Shown one piece after another: positions 46,341-57,806 of a stretch of 64,000 nt of DNA. How positions within the stretch are numbered: position 1 is the first letter of the stretch; each line of letters begins with the position of its first letter. A model generated the notes under the pieces. The model was given only the letters and a program-made list of their open reading frames with translations, was not told where the DNA came from and ran no database searches. The translations under genes and the position numbers were made by a program. The stretch lies in assembly GCA_018287875.1 (NCBI GenBank), contig JAGVVL010000022.1, forward strand, positions 1,984,001 to 2,048,000. The letters run 5' to 3'. This stretch comes from Nigrospora sphaerica. Its lineage: Eukaryota > Ascomycota > Sordariomycetes > Amphisphaeriales > Apiosporaceae.

Positions 46341-47161
46341 CTAAACGCTCAACGTGCCCTTGGTGCTGGGGACTTCACCCTCTTTTCCTGGGATACGACG
46401 AGTGGCCTCTTTGATAGCAACGGCCAGGGACTTGAAAGCACTCTCCGCACGGTGGTGATCATTGAAACCGCGAAGGCAGTCGACGTGAATGGTGATGCGA
46501 GCCGCCTGGGCGAATGAGTCCATGCAGTGAGGTATCATCTCGCAGCTCAGGTCGCCGATCTTCTCGCGCTTGAGACCCAAGTCAATGACGCTGTAGGGCC
46601 GGTTGGACAGATCCACGACCGCACGGCTCAGAGCCTCGTCAAGCGGCACGTGGGCGGACCCAAAGCGGGCAAGGCCGGTGGCGGAGCCTAGAGCTTGCGC
46701 GAAAGCATAGCCCAGGGCGAGGCAACAGTCCTCGGCCGTGTGGTGATCGTCAACTGTTCGCCAAGGCATAGCAGTAAGCAAACGGGATCTCCGATAGTCG
46801 GCACGGGAGGGGGGAACTGAGGATTCAAGGCTTGCGGCTCCGGGTGGAAAGTGCAAGCACGCGGCGAGGGCATGATGGATGACGTACTGTGAAGATCGCC
46901 CGTGCAGGCCAGTGCCAAACTCCAACCGGAATGCTTGGCGAGAGCGTGAAGCATGTGGTCCAAAAAACCAATGCCAGTGTTAACATTGATGATCTGGCTC
47001 TTGCTGGCCTGGCTAGCATGGGATTGGATGTGGTCCAGGAGGCGGGCATCGGTCTCAGGCGGGAAGTTGCCGCCATCGAGGTTGATGGCCAGCTGGATCT
47101 TGGTTTCGTTGGTATCGCGCGCAAGCGCGGCCCAACGGGGTTTGGGGGCTTCGGATCCCAT
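46341..47161 (-). CDS. HIS3: Imidazoleglycerol-phosphate dehydratase (histidine biosynthesis), 228 aa
   Basis: Exon 1 (46888-47161) and exon 2 (46341-46753) join in phase 1 across a 134-nt intron (GTACGT donor, AACAG acceptor). The enzyme catalyses the sixth step of histidine synthesis, dehydrating imidazole-glycerol phosphate. Seen in the sequence: [20 protein letters not shown], the manganese-binding DDHHTAED at residues 93-100, the second metal motif [13 protein letters not shown] with His191/192 and Glu195, and the family ending PSTKGTLSV. The length matches the monofunctional fungal enzyme. The first ATG has A at -3. The gene is divergent from LOC1. No perfect TGACTCA (general amino-acid control) site was seen in the 366-bp intergenic promoter. 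Confidence 0.96.
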
Positions 47162-47527
47162 TGTGCAGGTGTTGAGTGTACGACCAAAAGTGTGTAGGGA
47201 TGGAAATGCAAACTCAATGGTAGTGAGGTTGCGAGCGACTCTGATTTATCCTTGTCGGCGCCGTTGTCGACGGGCTGGATGTAATTTACACTAGGTAGGT
47301 ACATACCTCATTACCTTAAGCCTGGAAGGTACGATTGAACTTTTGCAGCTCCAGCCCCGCGCCCACGCACCAGAGCGCCCCACTGTACCGATGCGATAAG
47401 CGATAAGCCAGAAATATTTTCTGGTACCTGAATGGCAGCTTTCCGCCACCACACTGCCTGACGGCCTCGGAAGTGACCCGTTTCAGCCTCCCATCGTTAC
47501 CATCAACACACTGAGTGTACCGACACG
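47162..47527. promoter_or_regulatory. Shared HIS3 / LOC1 divergent promoter region
   Basis: 366 bp between start codons. It contains an AGGTAGGTA motif at 47293-47301, two tandem GATAAG sites at 47395-47400 and 47402-47407, and a 17-bp palindrome (CCAGAAA-TAT-TTTCTGG) at 47408-47424. GATAAG is the recognition core of fungal GATA factors. Their role here is inferred. Confidence 0.5.
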
Positions 47528-48188
47528 ATGGCGCCCTCGCGAACAAGGACGATCAAGAACAAGCACGCTACCAGGGGCTCCGGCATCAGCAACAGCAAGG
47601 CCAGCAAGGCCGGTCCTCCCGATGGCATCGTCAAGTCGAAAAAGAAGCAGGGACCGGCGCCTCCCGCGAAGCAGGTGAAAAAGAGTGGCCTGGCCGCCCT
47701 ATTGGCGAAGCGCAAGAAGAAGGTCTACTCGGAGAAGGACCTGGACATCCCGAAGCTCAACATGGTTACGCCGGTCGGCGTGGAGAAGCCGAAGGGCAAG
47801 AAGAAGGGCAAGGTTTTTGTCGATGATCGAGTACGCATACCCCGTCACGGACCCCGGGGGAGCCCCGACGTTTGGCAGCAACTAACAAGATGCGCAGGAG
47901 AGCATGAACACCATTCTCGCCATGGTACAGGCCGAGAAAGAGGGCGAGATCGAGTCCAAGATGATGAAGGCACGCCAGATGGAGGAGATCCGCGAGGCGC
48001 GGCGCATAGAGGCTGAGAAGAAGGAGGAGGAGAGAAAGGCGCGGCTCGACGAAACGAAGGATTCCCTGCGCAAGAAGCGCAAGCGCACCGACAAGCCTAC
48101 CGCGGACGATACGGGCAACGTCAAGGACCTCCTTTCGGCCGGCAGCAAGTCGGCCAAACCCAAGAAGAAGCGCGTGGCTTTTGCTTGA
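47528..48188 (+). CDS. LOC1: Loc1-type 60S ribosomal subunit assembly/export protein, 197 aa
   Basis: Exons 47528-47830 and 47898-48188 join in phase 0 across a 67-nt intron with a CTAAC branch site at 47882. The protein is very Lys-rich: an N-terminal [11 protein letters not shown] region, a [12 protein letters not shown] segment, a [12 protein letters not shown] stretch, then the long charged helix [20 protein letters not shown] and [13 protein letters not shown] typical of Loc1. The C-terminus, KPKKKRVAF, is nuclear-localisation-like. Yeast Loc1 is a nucleolar RNA-binding protein needed for 60S assembly and ASH1 mRNA localisation, and is about the same length. The start is the first ATG after the shared HIS3 promoter. 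Confidence 0.92.
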
Positions 48189-51080
48189 GCGGGCATGTGT
48201 GGGCGTACGAATTGTTACTTCGGACTAGGCGAGAGCAGCATTTTGAGGCGTCTGGCGTTATCCTGGCTCAGGAGAGCCCGAAGGGGTCTCCGGATTCTAC
48301 CATCTTTTTCCTACCTACCTGGTTACCTACCGGCCGTCGCAGGTACTTACAAACTCAAGCAAGATACCCTTCGAGAGGCACATATCTGAGCCCCAGTGTG
48401 ACTCAGCTCAGGGGCCCCCGCCACTTCAATTTGAAACCCGGGGACCGTTGTATTACACAGTACTCATACTAATCAATAAGGGGGCCGAGGAGGCATGACG
48501 TTCGGCCACGGATTGTTGCTGTGGATGCAAACGGGAGGGGCAGGCGAGCAGATCAGCAAGAGTCCGGGGTGGCCACGTAACGCCGCAGGGCCAACGATAG
48601 CCTCGGGTCTCTCGAACCATGGGCAGGGCGACGGCAGCTTGTCGCGTGGGGGGGATGGTCTTGGCGAGAACCTCTGCATAAATGCCACGATCCGGGTGTC
48701 TGGTATGACCGTTGGGCCGGCGGCTCGTCTCCCCCGGAAACTATAAGCACTTGGCCGAGGAGAAGAAATTCCAGGCACCGGACGGCAGGTTGCTCTTGTT
48801 TGTATATGGTCGTCCCAACACGGCTCAATGCTAACGAATGGGAGCGTTTCCACGTTCCTAATAAAGCACGTCTCTTTTGCGCCCTATTTACTGCTGCCGA
48901 TCATGACGTACAGCCACGTAAAGAGATTGTTGCGTGTCGCGCTCGAGTGCCGGGGCCAGTCCGGCCTCTGCGAAATGGCATTTCTATAAGTGAAATGAAG
49001 AGTAGCTGCGGGTGGTCCACATCGAGATCGAGGACCCTGCTTTCGCAGCCAATGGGGCCATTGGGGGCCGTCTGGACCCAGAAGGGACATGGAGACCTGG
49101 CTACACAGCCCAGAGGGCCAGGGTGGCAGCAGGGCTGCGACGCTGGAGCAGCAGGGGACTGGGTTATTTCTGCTTCTTCGAAATGCCGACGGGGCGAGCC
49201 AGCCAGCCCTGAGCTTTGTCATCGAGACATCAAGGCTGGCTGAGAAGGACTACCAGGCAAATATCCCGTAAGAGGTCGGTAGGTAGAGGCATTCAGTCAA
49301 GTTGCGACGACGACAGGTTTGTTCCGTAAGCGTACTAACGAGGCATCGAACATGATTCGTCTGGGGGCCGCCCCGAAGCAGCAGCACCTGCAACCGCTGG
49401 GCGGCCGGCCGTGTCACCGTCGTCCCACAGCCAGTAGCTGCGGTATATGTGGGATTGGCGCCGTTGCGCCGGCTGCTTGCTGCGGCGCCTCGACCTCGTA
49501 TCCAGATCCATGCGGATGCGTCGTGCTATTCTCGTGTTTGGGCCCCTTGGGGCCACGAACGAAACGCGCCGCGGCCGACTAATGATATGCAGCTGCCTGC
49601 CTGGGGCTACCCTCTCTGTTTCTGCAGAGAGCACCACGCATCCCGCCCGCCCGCATTTCTCTCTGGTTCTTTTTTTTGTTTCTGTTTCTCGCCTTTTGTT
49701 TCCCACAGCCACTGGGAGGGCTGCCAAGCGCACAAGTTTCCACTTGCTACGGTATGGGATGGTCCAGCCGGGACACCGGAGCGGTCCAGGTTCATACGAA
49801 GAAGTTAGCGAGGTAGGGTAGGGGACCAGTTCATGAATCGAAACATGTCGAATGCTACAACACGTAGTATACGACGCCTACCTATACCTGCTGTAGGTTG
49901 GGTAGACCCGGGCGGGCCCTGGGTTGACGATTGCAGGTCGGGTGTTGTGCTCTGCCGTGCCTGGGGGGGTTTTTTTCTTCTCCAGCAAATGTCCGTCGGA
50001 TGCTCGAGGCGTCCAAACCGTTTGTAGTAACGAGCGACCCAAGCGGCCTGTTCGCCCTGCGTTTAATGTCCCTGCCCTTGGCACGACGGAGCTAGGCCGG
50101 TGCTGATTGGGCCAAGGACAGGCGGGGCCCTTGTCCCGCGAGACAGCGTCCGTTCCCAAGCGAAATTAATCCGTATGCCATGGGATGCATCGCAGGCGCC
50201 TCTCCATTTTAACCAGGACAAGGCCAGAGGGAAACGGTCGGCGGAAAGGGTCGGTCGACGGGCGGCCGGGGGGGGAGTGGCCTTACGGGGGGCCTACGGG
50301 TCGTCCATGGGGGGAAGGCAGCAAAGAGAGCAGCCAGACACGACCTGAGGGTTCAACACCCACACCCACTTTCACCACCACCCGCCAGAGAGCACGCCCC
50401 CCCCGGCGCGCAAGCAACAAGCCTCTTTCATTTTAATTAGTCGATCCCAGGACGGGATCCCTATCGTCCATATTAGCAAACGGCCCACGGCGTCTGCGTC
50501 GCGATCCCGCCTCTTCCTCTCCTTCCCTCTTTCTGCCTTCTCTGCCGACCCGGACCGTCGCTCGTTTTGCCCTGCGTTGTCGTTGTTGTTGTTGCTGTTG
50601 TTGATATTGCCGTTGTTGTGGATTGGATGACAGGTTCGCCCCCTCCCCGCCGTGCCTCCAAATCGACAGCCACAGACGACCCTCCCGCCTAGCCATGAGG
50701 ACCTGCTAGACGGACCGGCCTGCCCGTATACACACAGCCCTGTTGAGCAACCCACAGGCGAACTGCGCCGCACCCGCCAGGACCCAAGGACCAGGACCAG
50801 GACCGCCATCGATCAATCCCTTCAACTGCTGTCTCGCGCGCCCGGGCAAGGAGGAACAAGAGAAGAGCTCGCGCGCCCCGGGAGATCGGAACGCCCAAGA
50901 CAAGAGGACATTGATTGACGGATAGCAATGGATGGAGCTCTCCGACCGATCGACCACCTAGCGCATACATTTCCCCAAAGGACGAAAGGATCCGGCGAGT
51001 CAGCATAGATTGGCCGCAGCACCGCCTTAGACATCCAACACATTCGTTCCCGCTCGTATTCAAATTCACCGCCACGCGCG
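48189..51080. other. 2.9-kb gene-free region
   Basis: This lies upstream of the Ser/Thr-rich membrane-protein gene. It contains TACCTACC motifs at 48314 and 49879 and a GTT/TTG trinucleotide-like stretch at 50577-50622. No protein family could be recognised in either strand. Confidence 0.5.
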
Positions 51081-53238
51081 ATGACCGAACCAGTCTCGGG
51101 GTCTTCACTCCTTCAGGCCCAGGACGTCCAGCGTGCCGCCTCGCACAACCACGTTCACCACAACACCCACACTCGTCACCACCACATTCGTTCTCACCAC
51201 CAGCACAAGGTTTTGCATCAGCGCCAGAAGGAGGAGGCAGCGGAGCAGCAGCGACAGCAGCAGCGGCAGCAGGAGGAGGAATCCCGAGAGCTGCCACGGA
51301 CGCAACCCCAGTCACAACAGCCGTCGCCGTCGCCGTCGCTGCCGGCCCCGTCGCAGTCACAAGTGCGAAACCAGACCCTACCCCAGTCGCAGCCCGTGAC
51401 GCCGCCGCCGCCGCAACAGCAGCAGCAGCAGCCCGAGGGGGGGGATTCGTCAATCGTTCACGTCGTGCAGACTGTCAATATCGTTCAGCTTATTGACGCC
51501 AGCGGTGCTACTGTCGGCGTCGAGACCTTCACTTCTCTTCCCACAACCACTTCGTTCGTTAATTCCCAGCCAGCGCCTGCATCCTCCCCGCTGCCCGAAG
51601 CCACACCAGTCAGCAGCAGCCCGCCCAAAGTTGCCGCGCTTGACTCCTCGTTGCCTGAAGCCACGCAAATCGCTGGTCCACCCAAAGCTGCTGTTGCCGC
51701 CCTGCCCAGCGACGATGCTGCAGACGTGCTCTCGTCCATCCTTCCGACGACAGCCCCATCAATAGACATCCCGGCGTTGGTCCCCATGTCACCTTTTCCC
51801 ACCGTTGAATCGTTCGCGAAAATCACGTCCACTCCTTCGTCCGGCTCTCAGCCCGCCCTTTCGTTTTCTGGTTCTGGTGTGTCCAACTCCACCATCTCTT
51901 CCACCACAACCCAGCGTAAGTTGCCCAGCCTAAACCGCCGGCCCGGTCCGTCTAATGTCATGTCCAGCTCCCGTTGCGTCATCCTCCCTCTTTAGCACCA
52001 CCAATGGCACCGCGACGGACGCTATTACCGCGTCTTCTTACAGGCCCTCCGCGGGCACTAACCTGACCACCTCGGCACTTCCTTCGTCGTCTGGAACGGT
52101 TCTTTTCAACGGATCCTTCACCACGACGCTGGACCCGACCGAGTCTTCACTACTTCCCGCCACTTCATCACCTTCCGGTGCCGCCGCATCCGGTACGGGT
52201 GCTATCACCTCCACCTCCACCTCGGCTTCCGCCACATTAACCCCGGCCGCTACCACCTTCACCTCGGACGGGACCACCTTCACCTCCGACGGGACCACCT
52301 TCACTTTCGATGGGACTACCTTTAGTTCTGACGCCATCACCCCTTCGTCAGCCATCGCCACGACGACGTCGCCATCGCCCTCGCCCAGCAGCGATGGCGA
52401 TCTTGTAGGTATCTTCGGCGGCGGTGCCGGCGGCGGTGCCAGCAGCACGACGGGTACGCCCCCTGCAGCGACCACGACGGGCGGTAGCGGCGGCGGCTCT
52501 GACTCTCCGTCGAACCCCTCACTGCCCGGTACGGTGGCCGGTAGCGTTTTGGGCGGCATCGCTGGCGTGGCCTTCATTCTGGTTTTGGCCCTGGTTGTCT
52601 TGCGGTGGAAGAAGCGCCAGATGAGCGGAAAGGGCCAGAGTCCCCGGGGCCTTTTGACCGGAGCGGGCGCGGGCACGGCGGGGTTCAAGACGGGAGCCAC
52701 GAACACACCCGAACCCGGGCCGGGATCCGGACCTGGAGATCATTCTTCGGCAGGCTCCCCCGTGTCCCGAACCATGACCCAACGCTCGTCTCTGCCCTTT
52801 ATACCCGCGTCCTTGGCGAACCTAAAGGGATCCAAGCGCTACTCGGACCGGACGGCCACTTCATCCGAAACTGGCGAGAAGGGCTTCCAGAAGGTTTCGG
52901 GCCGAAAGTTGCCGTCGGTTCTGCACTACGGCGGCGATGGCTACACGGAACCCGGCAACCGTGACACCGTCATGAGCGAAGCGTCGTCGTACCGAGACTC
53001 GATTGCCATGTTTACCGGGCCCGGCATGCCGAGGCTCGCACTGGGGTCCCCGATGCGGCCCGAGAGTGGTATCGTCGTCTTTCACGACGGGCCGTCCCGC
53101 ACGCCGCAGCAGTCCACCGGAGCCTTTAGTTTAAACCTCGAGCCGCCGGCACGGGATCCGCTAGGCCGCTCGCATCCGTCACAGGATGGTTCAAGTCGGT
53201 CCCATGGCTCCTTCTCCCGGTTCACAGAGCAAATTTGA
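51081..53238 (+). CDS. Ser/Thr-rich single-pass membrane protein with His-rich N-terminus, 701 aa
   Basis: Exons 51081-51915 and 51968-53238 join in phase 1 across a 52-nt intron (GTAAGT donor, CCTAAAC branch, CCAG acceptor). Residues 22-46 are strongly His-rich, 47-130 Gln/Pro-rich. Next comes a VHVVQTVNIVQLID segment, then about 250 residues of Ser/Thr/Pro/Ala sequence suited to O-mannosylation, with four TTF(T/S)xDG-like heptads at about 373-400. A Gly/Ser linker leads to one transmembrane helix at about 466-488, followed by a basic RWKKRQ stop-transfer and a cytoplasmic Ser-rich tail of about 210 residues. This layout resembles fungal Mid2/Wsc-type or Skg6-like sensors, but no cysteine-rich WSC domain is present. 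No N-terminal signal peptide is visible, so a further 5' exon may be missing. The function is unknown. Confidence 0.75.
52252..52335 (+). repeat. Coding 24-27-bp tandem repeat (four TTF-x-x-DG-type units)
   Basis: Imperfect tandem units encode ACC ACC TTC ACC TCG GAC GGG-type heptads in the Ser/Thr-rich ectodomain of the membrane protein. The last unit degenerates to TTFSSDA. Confidence 0.7.
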
Positions 53239-56200
53239 TTGAAGCGTTCTGTTACGCCTTTGTACATTTTGCTTGCTCTTGATGATACCGCTTGGCATAC
53301 CGTTCGAGATGTTCATATGGCCACAGCATGCGTTGGCGTTCTTAATGTTTGAATATCTATTGAAGATTACGACGAAAAGAGCGAAAGGCCCCTTTCCAGC
53401 CTTGCGCGCAAGCCCGAGGACGGGCGGGGATTTCTTTGTATATAGCCAAGCACCGTTACATTTGCAGCAGACGCCGAACGAGGCATCGGGGGGTACGGAG
53501 GTGCAGAGCGACCGAGCCCTGATGCCTCAGTCACCCCCATAATTTTGAAGCGTAATCATTCGGGCCACAGGCCCCCTCCCCACGCAGATGGACTTTTGGT
53601 TGCAGCGTGGCGGGAGGGACTCTTTGCGTGTTAGCCACTGCCAGCTCGGACGGCAGGCGGGAGGAAAGACAGAATCGGCAGGGGCCCGTGGTATTCAGCA
53701 ATGGAGGCGACCTGCGATCTATCCCCATCTGCCTTTGCCTGGCTCGCCAATCTATCTGCCAACACATGGTTGGCCCAGCCCGTGCTGGTTTCAGCACGCA
53801 CGATGACGATGGCGGTAGAGGATTCGGGCCCTATGGCAGTCGGGGTGTTTCGATCTGCACCGTCACCGTGCCGCCATGGGTCGCTGCGCCATGGGCACCA
53901 TGTGCGATGGAGGGGGTATGTACTCCGTACTGCCACACCACGCCGGCAGCCAGGGTGTGGAGGGTGTGGTAGTTGGACTCCGTTCATAAATCCAGCAGCC
54001 TTGAGACGATCATGAAACAGCACAAATAGGTTCCAAACCCACACCCTTATGCAGCCGCTCGGGCGCCAGATGACAAATTTTTGCATTTTCCTCGCCGGGT
54101 GCATGAGGCTTGAGTCGTGATCAGCCGACGTCGTGGCTTGCCCTGCCGGTGGGCCGTCCGAGCATGTTGGCCATGGTCCCCTGTTTTCAGGGTTTGCGGC
54201 CCTCGTCTTGTCAGTAAAGGACGTTCTCCTTCTGACATCGGGCTATGCCGACTCAGGTCCAGACGGGGGGCTGCTCCTCACGATCAGACGCGGGCTGACA
54301 TGGGACGGGCAAGCCGCGGGGGAGGAGTCGGGAAAGTCGCGATGTGAAGAAGGACGGAGTAGGTCCACGGCCGATAATAACGCATTACCGACAGCCCACA
54401 CAGCATTCCCCGGGTGCTCGGCTTGTGGAGGCTGGCGGAAAGGGCCTGGGCGGCACGGCCCCCCTTGGAGATGACCCCCTGTATTGAGTTTGTCGAGACC
54501 ACACGGAATACCTGAACCTGGCAAGGACAGGCAGACAACACGCGTATCCAGCCCGGCCCTGTCGATCGTGCCGGGCCTCAGCCATGCGGTACGACTCGGT
54601 ATTTTCTTTCTGACGGGTCACATGCGTCACCCGAAGGGGCACCATGGCGGTGGTGGTCACGGCCGACCGCGTACCTACATATTGGATGATGGAAGCGAAC
54701 CGCGCTTGCTCACTGCATACGTGTGCTCTGTACGCCCACGTTGGTAGGAGCACACGGCGGCATCTCATGCGCGTGCGCACGCGCATTGGACGGCGGCAAA
54801 AACGGTCGAGGGCCGCTGGGGGGAGAGGGTTTTCTCCTGGATCCCATCCGAGCACTGCTCGGTTCTGACTGGTCCCCCAGCAACAGCTCCTACTCGATAG
54901 GGCAGGAGGGGCAGGTTGGGCACCGCCTCCGGCACGCCCACCGTCTACGTTGTATGCGCGGCGGAGGCCATGGTACGAAGCAGTTGGAGGGGGTCGATCC
55001 CGGGTAACCTGGCGCGCGCCTGCGTTTTAAGTATTGATGCCGCTTGGCCGGGGAAGTCGGGGGGACGACGACGTCGACAAACACGCTGGGGAGCGGTGCC
55101 GCCTCGTGCCCCGTGATGCATGGTTAGGTCGATGGGAAAAGCTGATTAATCAGAGCGTCTCCGTAGCGGGCGCGACCAGGGTTTTCCGGCCCCGGCCATG
55201 GAACCAGGATGAACGCACTTCGACGGGGTCTCGGCGCTCTCTCTGGCGCTGGCCTGGACCGCGATGGAGGGAACAGGGCCGCGAGGACCCGTGTGTATGC
55301 GCGTGTATGCCTATATGCGTGTGTGCCTGTTTGCGTGTGTATGTGTGTGCACGCGTGCGCGTGTGTCGTACAGGGGTGCAGGATGGTCATATTGTACCGT
55401 TGCATCCAAAGCGACTCGCGTATCGCAAGCGGCCTCTTCGGGCATGGCTCACGGCCCCAAATCCCACTGCGAGGGTGGTACAAGAAAAGCGCCCCCGTAG
55501 CTCTACTGTGAAGAGCCACGCTGGAAGGGTGAAGAGTGTCCTTGCTGGGCGCTTTTTTGTCTACCCTTTCGGCGGCTCAGCAGCTACGGGGCCGCTCAGG
55601 AGGAAGGTATTCTACGACAGGCCGACGTGCCTAACGCCGAGATAGCGCGTACGGGATGGTGTGCCGTGTTGCGAGCCCGAGGCCTCACCCCACCCAATCC
55701 ACATGGATTCTGATGCTCGCTCCCCCCCCTCCTCCCCCCGAAATGGCCAAATGCCGTGGGTCCTGTTTGTCGACGGCACTTGGAATGCACAGTTCACCGT
55801 GAACTAAGCTGACCCTCAAGCCGGCAAGGCTATTGTGAGGAAAAGTAACCTTAGGAGGGGGTTTTCTGTGAAGGGCACCTCAGCAAAGTTTGGCACTGCG
55901 CACCCGCTGCCGTGCCATGTCGCATGGGCCGGGGGTTTAAGGGAGCTTGTCACGGGCCCGAACGTCGACTGGGGGACCGACGAATGAGATGCTGGAACAA
56001 AACCGGGACGACGGGCGCGGCGCAACGGTCGCGCCCGCGCCCAATCTTTTGCCCGTAAAGGGACCAGAACCTAATGATCACGCGCCACACAGGGCTTGCT
56101 ATAGGGGTTTACAGCAACGTGTGATTACATGTGTACATACATGCCGCGACATATATATTTGCCTGTGTTGCCGGGCCGTTCTCGTTCAGCGATAGGCTCT

Positions 56201-57806
56201 ATTACTCTGGGCTAGACCCCAGTGGCAACATCATGGATGCGTACAGTATTCGAGGGCCAAGCACCGTGGACCGTGATCGTCTATCAGTGGACTGACTTCA
56301 ACACAGCAAGCGTCCACTGTATGTGCATGAATGGACCACCGATCCGGGAACCAGCTGACCGGCTCCCGTCCATGTACTACGAGAATTGGAGGCCCCCCGC
56401 GAAGAAACAGAACCTGCGCCCGGGCCTTCTCTATTCGGAGGGGCTCTCTTGCCCGCCCCCTGGGAGCAAGGTGGTCGGCACCTAATGAGGCAGGCAACCT
56501 TAGGTAGCTACATCGGTACGGCATATGTGACGACAACGATATCCCCATTCCATGCTGCTGGTCTGGCCGCCCCCCATCCGGTATAGCAGGTGCTGATATA
56601 CAGGTATATGATTTGAGTACACGGCAACGGAACCTGGCATCCGGCCTCTCCTTCCACTGGCTGATACCTCAACCCCCCCGCCTCGGGAGGCGTCAGGCAG
56701 TAGAATACGGCTGGTTGAGGCCTAGGCCCCCTCCCAGGCCCCCTTGCCACCAAGGCCAGACGCTAGGAGTAGGGTAGAGTCCTAGGTAGCGCGTTGCAGG
56801 CTGTTTTAAGCTGCTGGCTGTCTTTCTCGGCAGCTAGAAGGGGGGCTGAACCATCAGCCCACCGGTGACCCCACTGCTACGCGAACCGACATCCGTCCAT
56901 GTCTTCTGAGACCAAAGCGTGAAGGCTTCAATCCCTTTGCCCACCCCCCCCGGGCGTTTCCGGGCGGCAGCCCCCCAAACCCGCCAGGGAGCGAGCGAGG
57001 GGCTGCAGACGCTGCAAAACTGGACTGCAGAGCTCGCGAGAAAAGGGAGACTTGGCGAGGGTTCATTATTGGAACAATGGTTCATTACCACCTCGGGGAC
57101 GTCTCTGGGTACACTTAATTTGCGTACTTGCCTAGATTGAGTATCGCAGTACCTGTGTAGGTACTAGTACCAACATTTAGTTCCTACTTGGGCAAACAAA
57201 ATCCACTGCTATGGGAGACCACGCGAAGCGAAACGACCTGGAACTAGGGGACTGGAATCGTACCCGTTAGCGCTATTCCGGACCTTCAGCCGCCCAGCAG
57301 CGACCACAAAGGCACGCTCCCACTCCCCCACCCACCATTACGCACACTCCAGACGTTCCCGCATTGCCGCACCATTTGGTACCTACCGTCTGCCCGTAAC
57401 GCTGTATGTACCTATTCAATTCTACCTGCCGGCTCCGTCCCCGTCTCCGCCTTCTTTCTTTCTGCTGCCCTCCGCTGCGAATAGCATCTATCCAACTCCA
57501 ATCCCCCTTGCGATTCCTACTGCCTGGTTCCCAGTGCGCGTGGGTGTGTGCGTGTGTATTTGTGTCTAGCCACTCACTATTCACCCCTCCACGCAGACCG
57601 ACGACGACTACCCACGCTTCTCTACACTTGGCCACTAACAACCTTACTACGCTACCGGGCGGCGCACATAGACGGACCACCATAGCGCTCGCTCCCCGTT
57701 CTGCCTTTTACCGCACGAGAACCTGCACACGCCCGGCGGCTGCGAGGCCGGCCTCTCTCTCCAATCCAGCGAGAGACGACACCACCACGATACCAAAACA
57801 CCCGTC
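53239..57806. other. 4.6-kb gene-free region
   Basis: This lies upstream of the second Zn2Cys6 regulator. It contains a TG-rich simple-sequence tract (55291-55367) and a small perfect hairpin at 57148-57165. The final 450 bp are pyrimidine-rich, as expected for a fungal promoter and leader. No gene could be supported. Confidence 0.5.
55291..55367 (+). repeat. Degenerate TG/TGCG tract
   Basis: About 77 bases of alternating purine-pyrimidine sequence (GTGTGTATGCGCGTG type). It is simple sequence with Z-DNA potential. Confidence 0.7.

Noticed and set aside
50689..51453. 254-residue minus-strand Ala-rich frame
   Set aside because: It is the antisense shadow of the Gln-rich coding exon of the membrane protein plus its 5' flank.
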